A stretch of 34,074 nucleotides of DNA from Desulfobacterales bacterium (GTDB lineage Bacteria > Desulfobacterota > Desulfobacteria > Desulfobacterales > JAHDSC01): contig JAFGES010000063.1 of assembly GCA_016931455.1 (NCBI GenBank), positions 1 through 34,074 on the forward strand, given 5' to 3'. Numbering within the stretch: position 1 is the stretch's first letter; each line of letters begins with the position of its first letter. The notes below the pieces were generated by a model, which worked only from the letters and a program-made list of their open reading frames with translations, searched no databases and was not told where the DNA came from. Positions 22,772 to 31,433 of this stretch are shown here, in pieces. Position numbers and translations under genes: made by a program.

Positions 22772-23446
22772 ATGCGGAACAAAAAAGACCCCATTGAAAT
22801 CAAATGGAACCTGATCGGTATCCTTGGTAAGTTATTTATTGATCTTCTGTTTTTTACAACACGAATCGAGTCTGTCGGTTTGGAAAATTTGTTACCGATT
22901 ATCCAATCCAAGAAATTTATTTTTGCATTCTGGCACTCTAGAATTTTACTGGTAAGCTATATTTATAAAAACTACAATGGTGCAACTCTTGTCAGTCAAT
23001 CCAAAGACGGCGAGATAATTGCGCAGATACTGCAAAGGCAAGGCCACCAAACCATCCGGGGATCAACCAGTAAAGGCGGGCTTCGAGCTTTGGCTTGCCT
23101 TATCAAGGAAATTAAAGGTAAACAAAAGCCGGGTGCGGTAATTCCCGACGGCCCGCGCGGGCCCAGATTCAAAGCTCAGCCCGGAGTGATCACCTTGGCC
23201 AAAAAAACCGGATATCCGATTCTGCCGGTCAGTTACAGTGCAAAAAAAATAAAAATTTTCCAAAGCTGGGATCGCTTTATCCTTCCGTACCCTTTTACGA
23301 CATGCCGCTTTGTTTATGGTCATCCGTTGTATGTTCCTCAAGCGGCGGATAAGGATACCGAAAAGCAATATCTGATCCGCCTTGAAAATGAACTTTGCCG
23401 AATCACCTGCGCCGGCGACCGATATTTTGGACATAACATAACTTGA
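22772..23446 (+). CDS. DUF374 lysophospholipid acyltransferase-family protein (LpxJ-like)
   Basis: 224 residues from the ATG at 22772; a longer frame would run into lpxB. It has an N-terminal hydrophobic helix (about 10-28) and the acyltransferase motifs of the DUF374 group: FAFWHSRILLV with the catalytic His, SQSKDGEIIA, IRGSTSKGGLRAL, VIPDGPRGP and FKAQPGVITLAKKTGYPILPVSY. DUF374 enzymes of Helicobacter and Campylobacter (LpxJ) add a secondary acyl chain to lipid A, even before Kdo is attached. No canonical LpxL or LpxM is in this cluster, so this protein may supply the late acylation here. Its place between lpxB and msbA supports this; chain and position cannot be inferred. Confidence 0.85.
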   Translation: MRNKKDPIEIKWNLIGILGKLFIDLLFFTTRIESVGLENLLPIIQSKKFIFAFWHSRILLVSYIYKNYNGATLVSQSKDGEIIAQILQRQGHQTIRGSTSKGGLRALACLIKEIKGKQKPGAVIPDGPRGPRFKAQPGVITLAKKTGYPILPVSYSAKKIKIFQSWDRFILPYPFTTCRFVYGHPLYVPQAADKDTEKQYLIRLENELCRITCAGDRYFGHNIT

Positions 23447-23450
23447 AGCT

Positions 23451-25211
23451 ATGAAAACATTACCCACACGTAAATTAAAAACCCGCTACAAGAATTTATT
23501 AATTCTAATAAAGGAAAATTGGTTCAAGCTCCTATTTGCAATGGGATGCATGCTGGTAGTGGCGGCTGCCACTTCTGCTACCGCCTTTTTGGTCAAACCG
23601 GCATTGGATGATATTTTTTTCAAAAAAGACGTTCAGATGCTTAAACTAATCCCACTCGTGATTATCGTCATTTATTTATTGCGGGGAATCGGCATGTATA
23701 CGCAGGAATATCTGATGAATTACGTCGGACAAGTGATCATCATGCGACTGAGAAATGATTTATACGACCGCATTCAGGAACTTCCGATCGCTTTTTTCCA
23801 AAAGGAAAAGACCGGTGTTTTAATGTCGCGGATTACAAACGATGTAAATATCATTAAAAGCATGGTTTCCACTACCGTAACAGGCAGCTTGAAGGACTGT
23901 TTTACGATCATCGGTCTTACAGGTGTTATTTTTTATCGGGATTGGAAAATGGCCGTGTTTGCCTTTATTGTTTTGCCGATTGCGTTTTACCCGGTCGTAG
24001 AGTTCGGCAAACGGGTTCGACGGGTCAGCACGGGTTGCCAGGAAGCCATGGCCGAATTGAGTTCTTTTCTGCACGAAACCTTCGCCGGCAACAAGATCGT
24101 AAAGGCTTTTGGAATGGAGCGCTATGAAAAAAAACGCTTCTTTGATAAAACCCTTGCTCTGTTTAAATTAGAAATGAAAGCGGTGGTCGCCAAATCGCTC
24201 CCCTCCCCTATCATGGAATTTTTAGGCGGACTAGGAATCGCGTTTGTCATATGGTATGGGGGATACAAAGTGATCTCCGGCAATTCCACTGCCGGAACAT
24301 TTTTTTCATTTATGGCGGCCGTCCTTATGTTATATGATCCCGTCAAAAAGTTGAGCAAGGTCAACAACTCCATTCAAGAAGGTCTTGCGGCCGCAAATAG
24401 AGTCTATGATATTATCGAAACCGAATCCAATATCAAAGAGCAAGACAATCCTGTACAAATTCAACCCGGCCGTCATAGAGTAACTTTCCAAAACGTTTAT
24501 TTTAAATATGCCGACAACATGGTATTAAAAAAGATCAACTTAGATGTAGAAGCAGGTGAAATTTTAGCCTTGGTTGGAATGAGCGGTGGGGGCAAAACAT
24601 CTCTTGTAAACCTGATACCGCGTTTTTATGATGTTAGTGACGGTCAAATCCTAATTGATAAAATAGATATCCGCAACGCCTCGATCCATTCGCTTCGATC
24701 TCAAGTTGCAATTGTAACTCAGGAACCGATCCTTTTCAACGATACCATTCGTAACAATATTGCATACGGTAATCAAAACGCCTCCGACAAAAAAATTGAA
24801 ATGGCTGCAAAAGCCGCCTATGCGTATGACTTTATTCAATGCTTTCCGGATAAGTTTGAAACCACCATTGGAGAACTTGGAGGCCGTCTTTCGGGCGGAG
24901 AAAAACAACGTATTTGTATTGCCCGTGCATTGTTGAAAGACGCGCCGATACTGATCCTGGACGAAGCCACGTCTTCACTGGACACGGAAGCCGAATCGTT
25001 GGTTCAGAAGGCCCTTGAAAATTTAATGAAAGGCCGCACCACGTTTGTCATTGCGCACAGGCTTTCAACCATCAGCTATGCCCATCGAATTATTGTTCTT
25101 GTAAATGGGCAAATCGTTGAAGAGGGAAAACACGACGAACTCATCGCCTGTCAGGGAGAATACTACAAGCTCTATCAAATGCAGTTCGGTGATAATCAAA
25201 TCGGTAAATAG
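23451..25211 (+). CDS. msbA: Lipid A export ABC transporter MsbA
   Basis: 586 residues, the usual size of a fused permease-ATPase half transporter. A MsbA dimer flips lipid A-core across the inner membrane. The six-helix transmembrane domain covers about 1-310. The ATPase domain (about 345-586) has Walker A GMSGGGKTS, Q-loop VAIVTQEPILFNDTI, signature LSGGEKQRICIARAL, Walker B ILILDEATSSLD and the switch His in VIAHRLSTI. The lipid A context on both sides (lpxB, DUF374, lptFG, waaA, lpxK) makes MsbA much more likely than another ABC exporter. The ATG lies 4 bases behind the acyltransferase stop. Confidence 0.93.
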   Translation: MKTLPTRKLKTRYKNLLILIKENWFKLLFAMGCMLVVAAATSATAFLVKPALDDIFFKKDVQMLKLIPLVIIVIYLLRGIGMYTQEYLMNYVGQVIIMRLRNDLYDRIQELPIAFFQKEKTGVLMSRITNDVNIIKSMVSTTVTGSLKDCFTIIGLTGVIFYRDWKMAVFAFIVLPIAFYPVVEFGKRVRRVSTGCQEAMAELSSFLHETFAGNKIVKAFGMERYEKKRFFDKTLALFKLEMKAVVAKSLPSPIMEFLGGLGIAFVIWYGGYKVISGNSTAGTFFSFMAAVLMLYDPVKKLSKVNNSIQEGLAAANRVYDIIETESNIKEQDNPVQIQPGRHRVTFQNVYFKYADNMVLKKINLDVEAGEILALVGMSGGGKTSLVNLIPRFYDVSDGQILIDKIDIRNASIHSLRSQVAIVTQEPILFNDTIRNNIAYGNQNASDKKIEMAAKAAYAYDFIQCFPDKFETTIGELGGRLSGGEKQRICIARALLKDAPILILDEATSSLDTEAESLVQKALENLMKGRTTFVIAHRLSTISYAHRIIVLVNGQIVEEGKHDELIACQGEYYKLYQMQFGDNQIGK

Positions 25212-25215
25212 CCGC

Positions 25216-26442
25216 ATGGTCATAAGAATCAACTCAATTTTAAATAGATATATATTTAGAGAAATACTTCCGCCCTTTGTCATCAACCTGGTCTTTTTAA
25301 CCTTCGTTTTTCTGATGACAAAAATTCTGGATATTACAAACTTAATCGTAAACTACAGAATCAGCATCTTTGCCGTTCTTTTAATGCTTATTTACTCGAT
25401 CCCCTATTTCCTCATATTTGTGATTCCCATGTCGGTCATGCTGGCTGTCCTGCTCACCTTGCTGCGAATGTCGAGTGACAATGAAATCATTGCCCTTAAA
25501 GCCGGGGGCATCAGCATATACGCCCTACTGCCCCCTGTTTTTTTATTCTGCCTTCTGGGATACCTGTTTACCGCTTTTTTGACAATTTACGGTGTTCCCT
25601 GGGGAAATTTATCATTGAAAGATCTGACCTATAAAATTGCCGCCTCTAATCTGAATATCGGACTGAAAGAAAGAAATTTCAATGACGACTTCAAGGACGT
25701 GATGCTTTTTGTGAATAAAATAGATTTAAAAAATAAGACGCTGATCGATGTATTTATTGAAGATCAAAGAAATGAGAAAATGGTCAGTACCGTGATAGCG
25801 CCTAAAGGACAGCTGTTTAGTGAACCTGAAAATTTCACTATTCATTTAAAACTCTATGATGGAATCATCAATCAGGTCAACCTTGAAAAAAAGTCATTCA
25901 ATTCCATTCACTTTGACACTTATGATGTCGGTTTAGATCTTAAAAAGATGGTATCGGCGGTAAAAAACAGCTCTAAAGATGAAAAGGAGATGCAACTGTC
26001 CGAACTCAGGCGATATCTAAAAAATGCTCCGCGGAAAGATGCGAACTACTATTCGGCGTTGATTGAATTTCATAAAAAATTTTCAATCCCCTTTGCCTGT
26101 TTTGCTTTAGGTTTTATAGCCGTTCCCTTAGGTATACATTACAAAACAGCCAGAAGATCATTTGGATTGGGTCTAGGTCTGATTTTTTTCTTGTTTTATT
26201 ATTTGTTACTATCGGCCGGTTATGTTTTTGGAGAAGCAGGTGTTTACCCACCGGTTATTGGAATGTGGCTACCCAATATCGTTATGGGATGCCTTGGACT
26301 GTATTTTTTTAAAAGGGCGGTAAACGAGGGTCCGGTTCAGTTGACTTTTTTTTCAAATTCACTCCAACGGCTTCGGAAACGGTTTGTAAAATTAGACGAA
26401 TTACACTCTTCGAGCGAACCAAACAATGTCCATCATTCATAA
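25216..26442 (+). CDS. lptF: LPS export permease LptF (YjgP/YjgQ family)
   Basis: 408 residues from the ATG at 25216, which lies 4 bases behind the msbA stop; an upstream in-frame start would overlap msbA by over 100 bases. LptF and LptG, with the ATPase LptB, pull LPS out of the inner membrane. The N-terminal helix region begins INSILNRYIFREILPPF, typical of the family. Three helices (about 15-125) are followed by a periplasmic jellyroll-like domain (about 130-290), then three C-terminal helices (about 300-375; FSIPFACFALGFIAVPLGI). The tail after residue 378 is basic. lptB, lptC and lptA are not in the window. The stop overlaps the lptG start by 17 bases. Confidence 0.88.
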   Translation: MVIRINSILNRYIFREILPPFVINLVFLTFVFLMTKILDITNLIVNYRISIFAVLLMLIYSIPYFLIFVIPMSVMLAVLLTLLRMSSDNEIIALKAGGISIYALLPPVFLFCLLGYLFTAFLTIYGVPWGNLSLKDLTYKIAASNLNIGLKERNFNDDFKDVMLFVNKIDLKNKTLIDVFIEDQRNEKMVSTVIAPKGQLFSEPENFTIHLKLYDGIINQVNLEKKSFNSIHFDTYDVGLDLKKMVSAVKNSSKDEKEMQLSELRRYLKNAPRKDANYYSALIEFHKKFSIPFACFALGFIAVPLGIHYKTARRSFGLGLGLIFFLFYYLLLSAGYVFGEAGVYPPVIGMWLPNIVMGCLGLYFFKRAVNEGPVQLTFFSNSLQRLRKRFVKLDELHSSSEPNNVHHS

Positions 26443-27502
26443 ATACATCATTCGGCAAATTCTAAAATACCTTGCGATCGTACTGGTAATGGTCATCTGT
26501 ATTTATATTGCCATCGACTTTTTTGAAAAAATTGATGATTTTATTGAAGCCGGTCTTCCACTTTCAAAAGCCCTTCCCTATTTCATATTCAAAATTCCAT
26601 TTATTATCGCACAAATCATCCCGGTTTGTCTACTGCTCGCAGTTCTTATCACTTTTGGTTTGATGCGCAAAAATAATGAGATCATTGCCTTGAAAAGTTG
26701 CGGCATTAGTATTTACTATCTCGTAAAACCCATTTTGTTACTTGGAATTCTTGCCGGTCTTACTCTCTTTTTGCTTTTCGAGGTCCTGGTCCCCATAACC
26801 CTGGACAAAGCAAACAGAATTTGGATCGTTGATGTAAAAAAAAAATCACTGATCACATCAAAAGAAAAAAATATCTGGCTCAAAGACAATCGATTGATCA
26901 CACATATTCAATATTACCACCCGGAAGAAAAAGCGGTCTTTGGAATTTCACTTTACTATTTTGATAAGGATTTCAAATTAATAAAAAGAATTGATGCTAA
27001 AAAAAGTATTTATACGCAAAACAAATGGTTGTTTTATGACCTTATGGAATCTAATTTGGATCCTGAAAAAAAGACATACCAAGTTACATTTTATCAGCAA
27101 AAATTTGAAAATCTTAATCTACTGCCCGAAGATCTTAAACAGGTGATTAAAAAATCGGAAGAAATGACATTTAAAGAACTGCTTGCCTATATTAAAAAGA
27201 TCGAAGCGGAAGGATATGACGCCGCCACCTACCGAACGGATTTACATGCAAAGATCGCTTTTCCCTTTGTCTGCATCATCATGTGCATTTTAGGAACCGG
27301 TTTGGCGGTTAAAGGAAAAAAAGATGAAGGGATAACGCTCAACATCGCATATGGCATTGGTATTGCTTTTGTTTATTGGATTTTTTACAGCTTTTGCATA
27401 TCGCTCGGGTATGGAGATATGCTGCCGCCGGAAATTGCGGCCTGGATTGCAAACTTTGTTTTTTTATGTTTGGGTTTCTTTACTTTACTGCATGCACAAT
27501 AA
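26426..27502 (+). CDS. lptG: LPS export permease LptG (YjgP/YjgQ family)
   Basis: 358 residues, the length of LptG. It starts MSIIHKYIIRQILKYL and has the six-helix layout of the pair: helices near 13-33, 55-75 and 98-118, a periplasmic domain at about 125-265, and helices near 275-350 (LHAKIAFPFVCIIMCILGTGLAV). The segment NNEIIALKSCGISIYYLV matches NEIIALKAGGISIYALL of the preceding gene, the coupling region that contacts LptB. The 17-base overlap with lptF argues for coupled translation and equal amounts. Intergenic repeat copy 2 follows. Confidence 0.9.
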   Translation: MSIIHKYIIRQILKYLAIVLVMVICIYIAIDFFEKIDDFIEAGLPLSKALPYFIFKIPFIIAQIIPVCLLLAVLITFGLMRKNNEIIALKSCGISIYYLVKPILLLGILAGLTLFLLFEVLVPITLDKANRIWIVDVKKKSLITSKEKNIWLKDNRLITHIQYYHPEEKAVFGISLYYFDKDFKLIKRIDAKKSIYTQNKWLFYDLMESNLDPEKKTYQVTFYQQKFENLNLLPEDLKQVIKKSEEMTFKELLAYIKKIEAEGYDAATYRTDLHAKIAFPFVCIIMCILGTGLAVKGKKDEGITLNIAYGIGIAFVYWIFYSFCISLGYGDMLPPEIAAWIANFVFLCLGFFTLLHAQ

Positions 27503-27520
27503 TTAAACCTTCTACTTTGT

Positions 27521-27558
27521 CGTCTCAATTTTGCCTTTTTACGAGTTCTTCATAAATG
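27521..27558 (+). repeat. Dispersed intergenic repeat, copy 2
   Basis: CGTCTCAATTTTGCC, then CTTTTTACGAGTTCTTCA, aligns almost base for base with the copy at 30001-30038 (a 2-base gap and few changes). It fills the lptG-waaA gap and ends at the waaA start codon. Confidence 0.5.
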
Positions 27559-28842
27559 ATTATTTTATATAATATATTAATATTTCTAGGTATCATAATT
27601 TTCTCCCCGCTGATAATTCCTCTAATTATTACCGTTGATAAACGACGGCAAACTTTCCGGCCGAGAATGGGATGGGCCTCGATTCCAAAGCCTATGGATA
27701 AAAATCAGAAAGTGATATGGCTTCATGCTCTTTCGGTGGGAGAGATGATTTCAGCTCAGCCGATAATCAAGAAGATAAAAAATCGATTCATCGATAAAAA
27801 AATTGTCTTATCCGCTTCTACACAAACCGGTTTCGAGATCGCAAATAAGCTGTTCTTAAATGATGTGGATACTATCTTTTTCTACCCCTATGACGTATTG
27901 TTTTCCGTAAAACATATTGCTCGTAAAATAGACCCGGATCTTGTCATTATTGTTGAATCCGATATCTGGCCGAATTTTCTGTTTGAAATGAAAAGAAGAA
28001 ATGTTCCGGTACTATTGGTTAATGCCCGGATTTCAAAAAAATCTTTTGACGGATATAAGCGCTTTTCATTTTTTATGAAATCAGTATTTTCTACTTTCTC
28101 AAAAATTTGTACCCAAACGCATGAAGATGCTTACCGCTTTGAAAAACTCGGCCTTCCGCAAAGCATGCTCAGTATAACCGGAAACATCAAGTTTGATCAG
28201 CAATGCGAGCCTGTTTCACCGGCAGAGATAAAAAAATTAAGACGAGCCATGCAGATTGCCCCGGAACAAAAAATATTGCTTGCCGGCAGTACCCATCCAG
28301 GCGAAGAAGCCATCATTCTGGATGCTTTTTCCATGCTCAAAAATCAAATTTCCGATCTTTTTCTCATTATTACTCCCAGAGATCCGCAACGGGCAAAATC
28401 AGTGAGCCGGATATTTACGACGGCCGGTTTTTCGGTTGCATTGATGCAAGATTTGGATAAACCGGATTCGGGCGGAAAATTAGATGCAGTTATTATCGAT
28501 CGAATCGGCGTCTTGAGGCAACTTTATGCTGTCGCGGATTTGGCTTTTGTTGGTGGTAGCCTTGTAAATTTGGGGGGTCATAATCCGCTTGAACCTGCCG
28601 CATGCTGTAAACCGGTTCTTTTTGGACCGCATATGAGCAATTTCAAACAAATTGCACAAATGCTTCTGGAATCCGAAGGCGCTGTCCGGATACACGATGC
28701 AAAGAGCCTTTATCAGACTGCAATGATGCTCTTTTCCAATCATTCGAAATCTCAGCGGATGGGAGAAAATGCCTTTGCCGTATTTCGTGCCAATCAAGGT
28801 GCGGCTGAAAAAATCTTAAATATTGCTGAAAGTTTTCTTTAA
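27556..28842 (+). CDS. waaA: 3-deoxy-D-manno-octulosonic acid (Kdo) transferase
   Basis: 428 residues, family GT30. WaaA adds Kdo from CMP-Kdo to the lipid A precursor at the inner membrane. An N-terminal membrane anchor (about 1-25) precedes RPRMGWASIP, VIWLHALSVGEMISAQPII and IVLSASTQTGFEIA. The second half has ITGNIKFDQ, LLAGSTHPGEE, LIITPRDPQRA, and VGGSLVNLGGHNPLEPAA, the conserved GT30 end motif. All expected elements are there. Whether one or two Kdo units are added cannot be told. The gene sits behind lptG and directly before lpxK, with only 2 bases between them. Confidence 0.95.
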   Translation: MIILYNILIFLGIIIFSPLIIPLIITVDKRRQTFRPRMGWASIPKPMDKNQKVIWLHALSVGEMISAQPIIKKIKNRFIDKKIVLSASTQTGFEIANKLFLNDVDTIFFYPYDVLFSVKHIARKIDPDLVIIVESDIWPNFLFEMKRRNVPVLLVNARISKKSFDGYKRFSFFMKSVFSTFSKICTQTHEDAYRFEKLGLPQSMLSITGNIKFDQQCEPVSPAEIKKLRRAMQIAPEQKILLAGSTHPGEEAIILDAFSMLKNQISDLFLIITPRDPQRAKSVSRIFTTAGFSVALMQDLDKPDSGGKLDAVIIDRIGVLRQLYAVADLAFVGGSLVNLGGHNPLEPAACCKPVLFGPHMSNFKQIAQMLLESEGAVRIHDAKSLYQTAMMLFSNHSKSQRMGENAFAVFRANQGAAEKILNIAESFL

Positions 28843-28844
28843 AA

Positions 28845-29999
28845 ATGTCTCTTTTCACACGCCTGCAAAAAAAGATTCAGGTTATTATGCACCAAGGGGA
28901 CGGCAATCGGTCTTTCGATTTTGAAACTTTTTTATATATGGTTTCAATTGTTTATGGAGGTATGGCAAAATTCAGATCAACGCTCTATAAAAACGACTTT
29001 TTTCAATCCAGGCAGCTACCTTGCAAGTTGATTTCCATCGGCAATCTGACAATAGGCGGTACCGGTAAGACCCCCATGACGATTTATGTTGCCAAGCACC
29101 TTAAGTGCCTCGGTTATAAGGTTGCGGTGATCAGCAGAGGATACGGAGGAAAGGCTGAAATTTTAGGCGGAATCGTAAGTGATGGGCAAAAAATTTACAT
29201 GCAGCCTGAAACTGCAGGCGACGAGCCTTTTATGATGGCCGCCGGTCTGCAAAACATACCGGTTATCGTTGGAAAAAACCGATTTCAAGCCGGTATGCGT
29301 GCCATTGATGAATTTAATCCGGATGTTATTGTACTCGATGACGCGTTCCAGCATTATCAACTTGCACGCGACATTAACTTGGTGCTTTTAGATGCTGCCC
29401 GTCCTTTCGGAAATACCTGTCTGCTGCCGCGAGGTACCTTAAGAGAACCTGCTGCCGCCCTTTCACGAGCAGATGCATTTATTTTAACCCGCTGCAGCTT
29501 TGAATCAAATCCCGGCAAAACATTATTATCCAAAAAATATTCTCACCTTTTTCAAGGTAAACCGATCTTCCGATCGCGTCACGCACCTTATATTTCTCGG
29601 ATTGTACCCTGCAAAACAAGCGCAAATCAAATCCAATTCGACAACTCAGTTTCATTTGATCCAAAATTTTTGAATCAAAAAAAGGCATTCGCCTTTTCCG
29701 GACTTGCTAGAAATGATGAATTTCTAAGTACGGTCAAAGATTTCGGATGCAAGGTAGAAGGCTTTTTATCATTTCCGGATCACCACCCCTATTCCGGCAG
29801 CGATATTGATCAGATTTTCGAAGCTGCCCGAAGGACAAAGGTTGATTACCTGTTGACAACTGAAAAAGATTACGTCCGAATGGATTCAAGGCTTAAATGG
29901 CCTGTCGATCTGATGGTTATCGGGGTTAAAATCGTCTTTTATGATGATAAAAATAATTTTGATAATTTTATTAAAAACAGGCTGTCGGAACTTACATAA
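28845..29999 (+). CDS. lpxK: Tetraacyldisaccharide 4'-kinase
   Basis: 384 residues. LpxK phosphorylates the 4'-position of the lipid A disaccharide at the inner membrane. The P-loop is NLTIGGTGKTPM at about 66-77. Other family segments are VAVISRGYGGKA, GDEPFMMAAGLQNIPVIVGK, the catalytic region VLDDAFQHYQLARDINLVLLD and LLPRGTLREPAAALSRADA. The C-terminal half carries AFSGLARNDEF, FPDHHPYS and LLTTEKDYVRM, all family features. The first 45 residues include a membrane-associated helix. It is the last gene of the outer-membrane cluster; hairpins follow within 5 bases of the stop. Confidence 0.95.
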   Translation: MSLFTRLQKKIQVIMHQGDGNRSFDFETFLYMVSIVYGGMAKFRSTLYKNDFFQSRQLPCKLISIGNLTIGGTGKTPMTIYVAKHLKCLGYKVAVISRGYGGKAEILGGIVSDGQKIYMQPETAGDEPFMMAAGLQNIPVIVGKNRFQAGMRAIDEFNPDVIVLDDAFQHYQLARDINLVLLDAARPFGNTCLLPRGTLREPAAALSRADAFILTRCSFESNPGKTLLSKKYSHLFQGKPIFRSRHAPYISRIVPCKTSANQIQFDNSVSFDPKFLNQKKAFAFSGLARNDEFLSTVKDFGCKVEGFLSFPDHHPYSGSDIDQIFEAARRTKVDYLLTTEKDYVRMDSRLKWPVDLMVIGVKIVFYDDKNNFDNFIKNRLSELT

Positions 30000-30000
30000 T

Positions 30001-30038
30001 CGTCAATTTTGACTTTCTGCGAGTTCATCAAAATTGAT
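30001..30038 (+). repeat. Dispersed intergenic repeat, copy 3, with 10-bp inverted repeat
   Basis: TCAATTTTGA (30003-30012) and TCAAAATTGA (30028-30037) are perfect inverted arms around a 15-nt loop, starting 3 bases after the lpxK stop. The element matches the copy at 27521-27558. As a hairpin behind the last gene it could slow or stop transcription or protect the mRNA 3' end. Confidence 0.55.
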
Positions 30039-30069
30039 TTCTATTGGATATTACAAGTCAATCCATTAA

Positions 30070-30110
30070 CCGGGGCGGAGAAGACCTTCCGCCCCGGCGA
30101 TAAAAATTTT
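30070..30110 (+). terminator. Probable terminator of the lpx cluster
   Basis: A GC-rich perfect 10-bp stem (CCGGGGCGGA at 30070-30079 and TCCGCCCCGG at 30088-30097, 8-nt loop) is followed 9 bases later by a T-run (30107-30111). The spacing to the T-run is longer than ideal. The minus strand has no T-run, so it mainly serves plus-strand transcription. Confidence 0.65.
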
Positions 30111-30141
30111 TAGCATTTTGTCAGCGGATTTAAATCGCATC

Positions 30142-30429
30142 TCAATCAAACTCATAAACCTCGTATTTCGTTTTTTCTCCCAGCAAGGAATCGATCTTAG
30201 CTTGAATGGGAGCCCTTTCTTTGCTCAGCAGCCATTTATTCCAAGCATCCGCGGATTTCCATTTACTGATCACCAGGCTCCTGCCGGGTTTGTCCACCCG
30301 CCTTAAGGTTTCACCGGAAATATAACCCGGCTGGGCGGTCGATAGGACTCTCAGTTGATTGATCAGCGGGCTTAGTTCTTCTACCTTGTCATCGGGCACC
30401 TTTCGTTTAATCAGAACTCTAATCGTCAT
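30142..30429 (-). CDS. ABM-domain (antibiotic biosynthesis monooxygenase-like) protein
   Basis: 95 residues, the length of single-domain ABM/dimeric alpha-beta barrel proteins. Family features are the first strand TIRVLIKRKVPDDKVEE, the central PGYISGETLRRVDKPG and SLVISKWKSADAWNKWLLSKER, the last matching the W-x-s-xxxxxxW pattern. Such proteins act as cofactor-free monooxygenases or heme-degrading enzymes, or serve as stress proteins. The catalytic type cannot be assigned from sequence alone. A perfect AAGGAGG ribosome site lies 5 bases before the ATG, so strong translation is likely. It is monocistronic and convergent with the lpx cluster. Confidence 0.82.
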   Translation of the reverse strand: MTIRVLIKRKVPDDKVEELSPLINQLRVLSTAQPGYISGETLRRVDKPGRSLVISKWKSADAWNKWLLSKERAPIQAKIDSLLGEKTKYEVYEFD

Positions 30430-30671
30430 TTTACCTCCTTATTCCAATTTTTAGAACTTAAGGGGTTAAAAAAAAGTCGGTTTAAAAACGGCAAGGAAAG
30501 AATCATAAAAATGAGATCAATTATTACACTCATTGAAATACTAATATGGGACTATATAGTTGTCAATCTCGAACCTATTATCTCGCTGCAATCCCCTTAT
30601 CTTCGCAATGAAATTGAAATCGATTTAAAGGCTAATGATAAGGTATTTTCCTAAAAATTGAACCTTTGCTC

Positions 30672-30700
30672 TTGTTTAGACCTATTATTTGGTTTAAGAT
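30672..30700 (+). promoter_or_regulatory. Possible sigma-70 promoter for the MBL-fold gene
   Basis: TTGTTT (30672-30677) and TAAGAT (30695-30700) are 17 bp apart, about 60 bases upstream of the start codon. The match to consensus is moderate and unverified. Confidence 0.3.
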
Positions 30701-30727
30701 TGACGGCGTCATAAAAAGTCCAATTTC
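30699..30727 (-). repeat. Dispersed intergenic repeat, copy 4
   Basis: On the minus strand this reads GGACTTTTTATGACGCCGTC, close to copy 1 (7674-7703), and shares the GACTTTTTA and TCA parts with copies 2 and 3. It lies in a gap between divergent genes. Confidence 0.45.
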
Positions 30728-30763
30728 TACATTCAATCAAAAAAACAAAACTAGGTTGCCTTC

Positions 30764-31426
30764 ATGAAAATTACCAATGAGATTTATCAAGTCGGCGGTG
30801 GGACGCTTACTTCACCTGAAGATGCTGCAATTTACTTGATTAACTTTAATGACCAAGCCGCCCTTGTCGATGCCGGATGCGGTGGGGCTGAAAATAAATT
30901 ATTAAAAAATATTGCAGCATGCGGTATCCGACTTGAACAAATCCAATATCTTTTAATTACACACTGCCATTTTGACCATACCGGTGGTGCGAAAAGCTTA
31001 AGCGACAAATGCCGATGTAAAATCGTCGCCCATGAGTTGGATGCCGCATTTCTCGAAGAAGGAAACAATACTGTCACTGCAGCAAACTGGTATGGATCAA
31101 CCATTGCCCCCTTTATGGTAGATCGAAAATTAAAAGGCTCCCTCGAATCGATCAATCTGGGAGAAAGAACGATTCAGGCCATTCACACACCGGGGCACTC
31201 TCCGGGATCAGTCGTCTATCTGACTGAATCCGAGGGATTGAAGGTTTTATTTGCTCAAGATGTCCATGGTCCGCTTGATCGGAGTTTTATGTCCGTAAAA
31301 AAAGACTATTTGAAGTCTCTTGAGCTTCTTCTTTCCCTTGAGGCCGATATTTTATGTGAAGGACACTTCGGTATTTACAAAGGTAAAAAAAAAGTAAAAA
31401 ATTTTATTAAACAATTTTTAAAATAA
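30764..31426 (+). CDS. Metallo-beta-lactamase-fold hydrolase
   Basis: 220 residues, a single-domain MBL-fold enzyme of the glyoxalase II-like group. The metal ligands are all present: H67, H69, D71 and H72 in THCHFDHTGG, H145 in HTPGHSPGS, D166 in FAQDVHG, and a final His in CEGHFGIYKG. It should bind two zinc or iron ions and hydrolyse a thioester or related bond; the substrate is unknown. No signal peptide is seen, so it is cytoplasmic. AGG stands 8 bases before the ATG. It starts a small group with the DUF1232 gene (7-base gap) and the unknown 31759 gene (13-base gap). Confidence 0.88.
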   Translation: MKITNEIYQVGGGTLTSPEDAAIYLINFNDQAALVDAGCGGAENKLLKNIAACGIRLEQIQYLLITHCHFDHTGGAKSLSDKCRCKIVAHELDAAFLEEGNNTVTAANWYGSTIAPFMVDRKLKGSLESINLGERTIQAIHTPGHSPGSVVYLTESEGLKVLFAQDVHGPLDRSFMSVKKDYLKSLELLLSLEADILCEGHFGIYKGKKKVKNFIKQFLK

Positions 31427-31433
31427 ATTTTTT

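Larger units (their letters stand above)
30430..30763. other. Divergent intergenic region, 334 bp
   Basis: No gene is visible. The region holds the abm ribosome site and promoter at the left and the promoter of the metallo-hydrolase gene at the right. It is AT-rich, and one dispersed repeat copy (30699-30727, minus orientation) lies in it. No riboswitch or small RNA could be recognised by eye. Confidence 0.5.
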
